Positions 6,135-6,245 of a stretch of DNA of 6,245 nucleotides are shown here, piece by piece. The stretch is from a bacterium. Its GTDB lineage: Bacteria > Verrucomicrobiota > Verrucomicrobiae > Limisphaerales > J093. A program made the position numbers and the translations under genes. Below the pieces are notes generated by a model. The model was given only the letters and a program-made list of their open reading frames with translations. It was not told the DNA's origin and made no database searches. The stretch's first letter is position 1, and the number at the start of each line of letters is the position of its first letter. The DNA lies in the NCBI GenBank assembly GCA_021839785.1, contig JAKCAB010000411.1, forward strand, positions 1 to 6,245, in the 5' to 3' direction.

Positions 6135-6245
6135 GTGAGCCGAACAGCGGAGACATCCAAAGGTTGGTCGAGGTGGTGGGAGTTGCTGCCCACGAAACGG
6201 CTGCCGTTCGTCCAGGAGTTTCGCTACTACTCGACGGCCAAGTTG
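6135..6245 (+). CDS. Unidentified protein, N-terminal 37 residues only
   Basis: The frame opens with GTG at 6135 behind GAGGGG and remains open to the right edge. The 37 visible residues are basic and aromatic: a WSRWWELLP stretch, then RLPFVQEFRYYSTAKL. There is no signal peptide in this part. A short basic, aromatic cytoplasmic lead-in of this kind is often seen before the first membrane helix of transporters such as SulP anion permeases, but this is a weak impression and the family is undetermined. It lies 184 bases after dapL in the same direction; the gap (5951-6134) shows no clear terminator. A possible TTGACC (6095-6100) with TTTGTT (6118-6123) at 17-base spacing could be its promoter, though this is a poor match at the -10. 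Confidence 0.65.
   Translation, partial: MSRTAETSKGWSRWWELLPTKRLPFVQEFRYYSTAKL

Noticed and set aside
5252..6193. 313-codon minus-strand open frame over the dapL end and the following gap
   Set aside because: It is antisense to conserved DapL motifs, and its product has no recognisable features.

Overview
This GC-rich window looks like chromosomal DNA from a free-living Gram-negative bacterium. I lean towards Verrucomicrobiota (Pedosphaera/Limisphaera-like). The reasons are an LL-diaminopimelate aminotransferase (DapL), a PilB/GspE-type ATPase, few recognisable Shine-Dalgarno sequences, and strong GC bias that creates long antisense shadow frames. The assignment is an inference and I could not test it by homology search.

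Layout. On the minus strand, reading leftwards, a type IV pilus/type II secretion assembly ATPase (155-1909) is followed after only 4 bases by the first 50 codons of another gene that leaves the window (1-150). A 432-base divergent intergenic region (1910-2341) carries a likely minus-strand promoter, a perfect 16-bp tandem duplication and a run of at least six inverted repeats. On the plus strand come a concentrative nucleoside transporter (2342-3607), a membrane-anchored TPR-like protein with an Ala/Thr/Asn-rich linker (3672-4586), dapL (4703-5950), and the start of an unidentified gene (6135 to the right edge).

How the genes relate. The minus-strand pair looks like part of a pilus or secretion operon. 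The plus-strand genes do not form an obvious single pathway: nucleoside uptake, a protein of unknown role and lysine/peptidoglycan precursor synthesis lie in the same direction, separated by 64, 116 and 184 bases. A GC-rich hairpin at the end of the TPR gene and a candidate promoter before dapL suggest that dapL is its own transcription unit.

Novelty. I found no convincing undescribed multi-gene system here. The least ordinary stretch is the hairpin-rich block between 2131 and 2326, which resembles a REP- or MITE-like element placed directly in front of the transporter gene. Second is the two-membrane-segment TPR protein, whose family I do not recognise.
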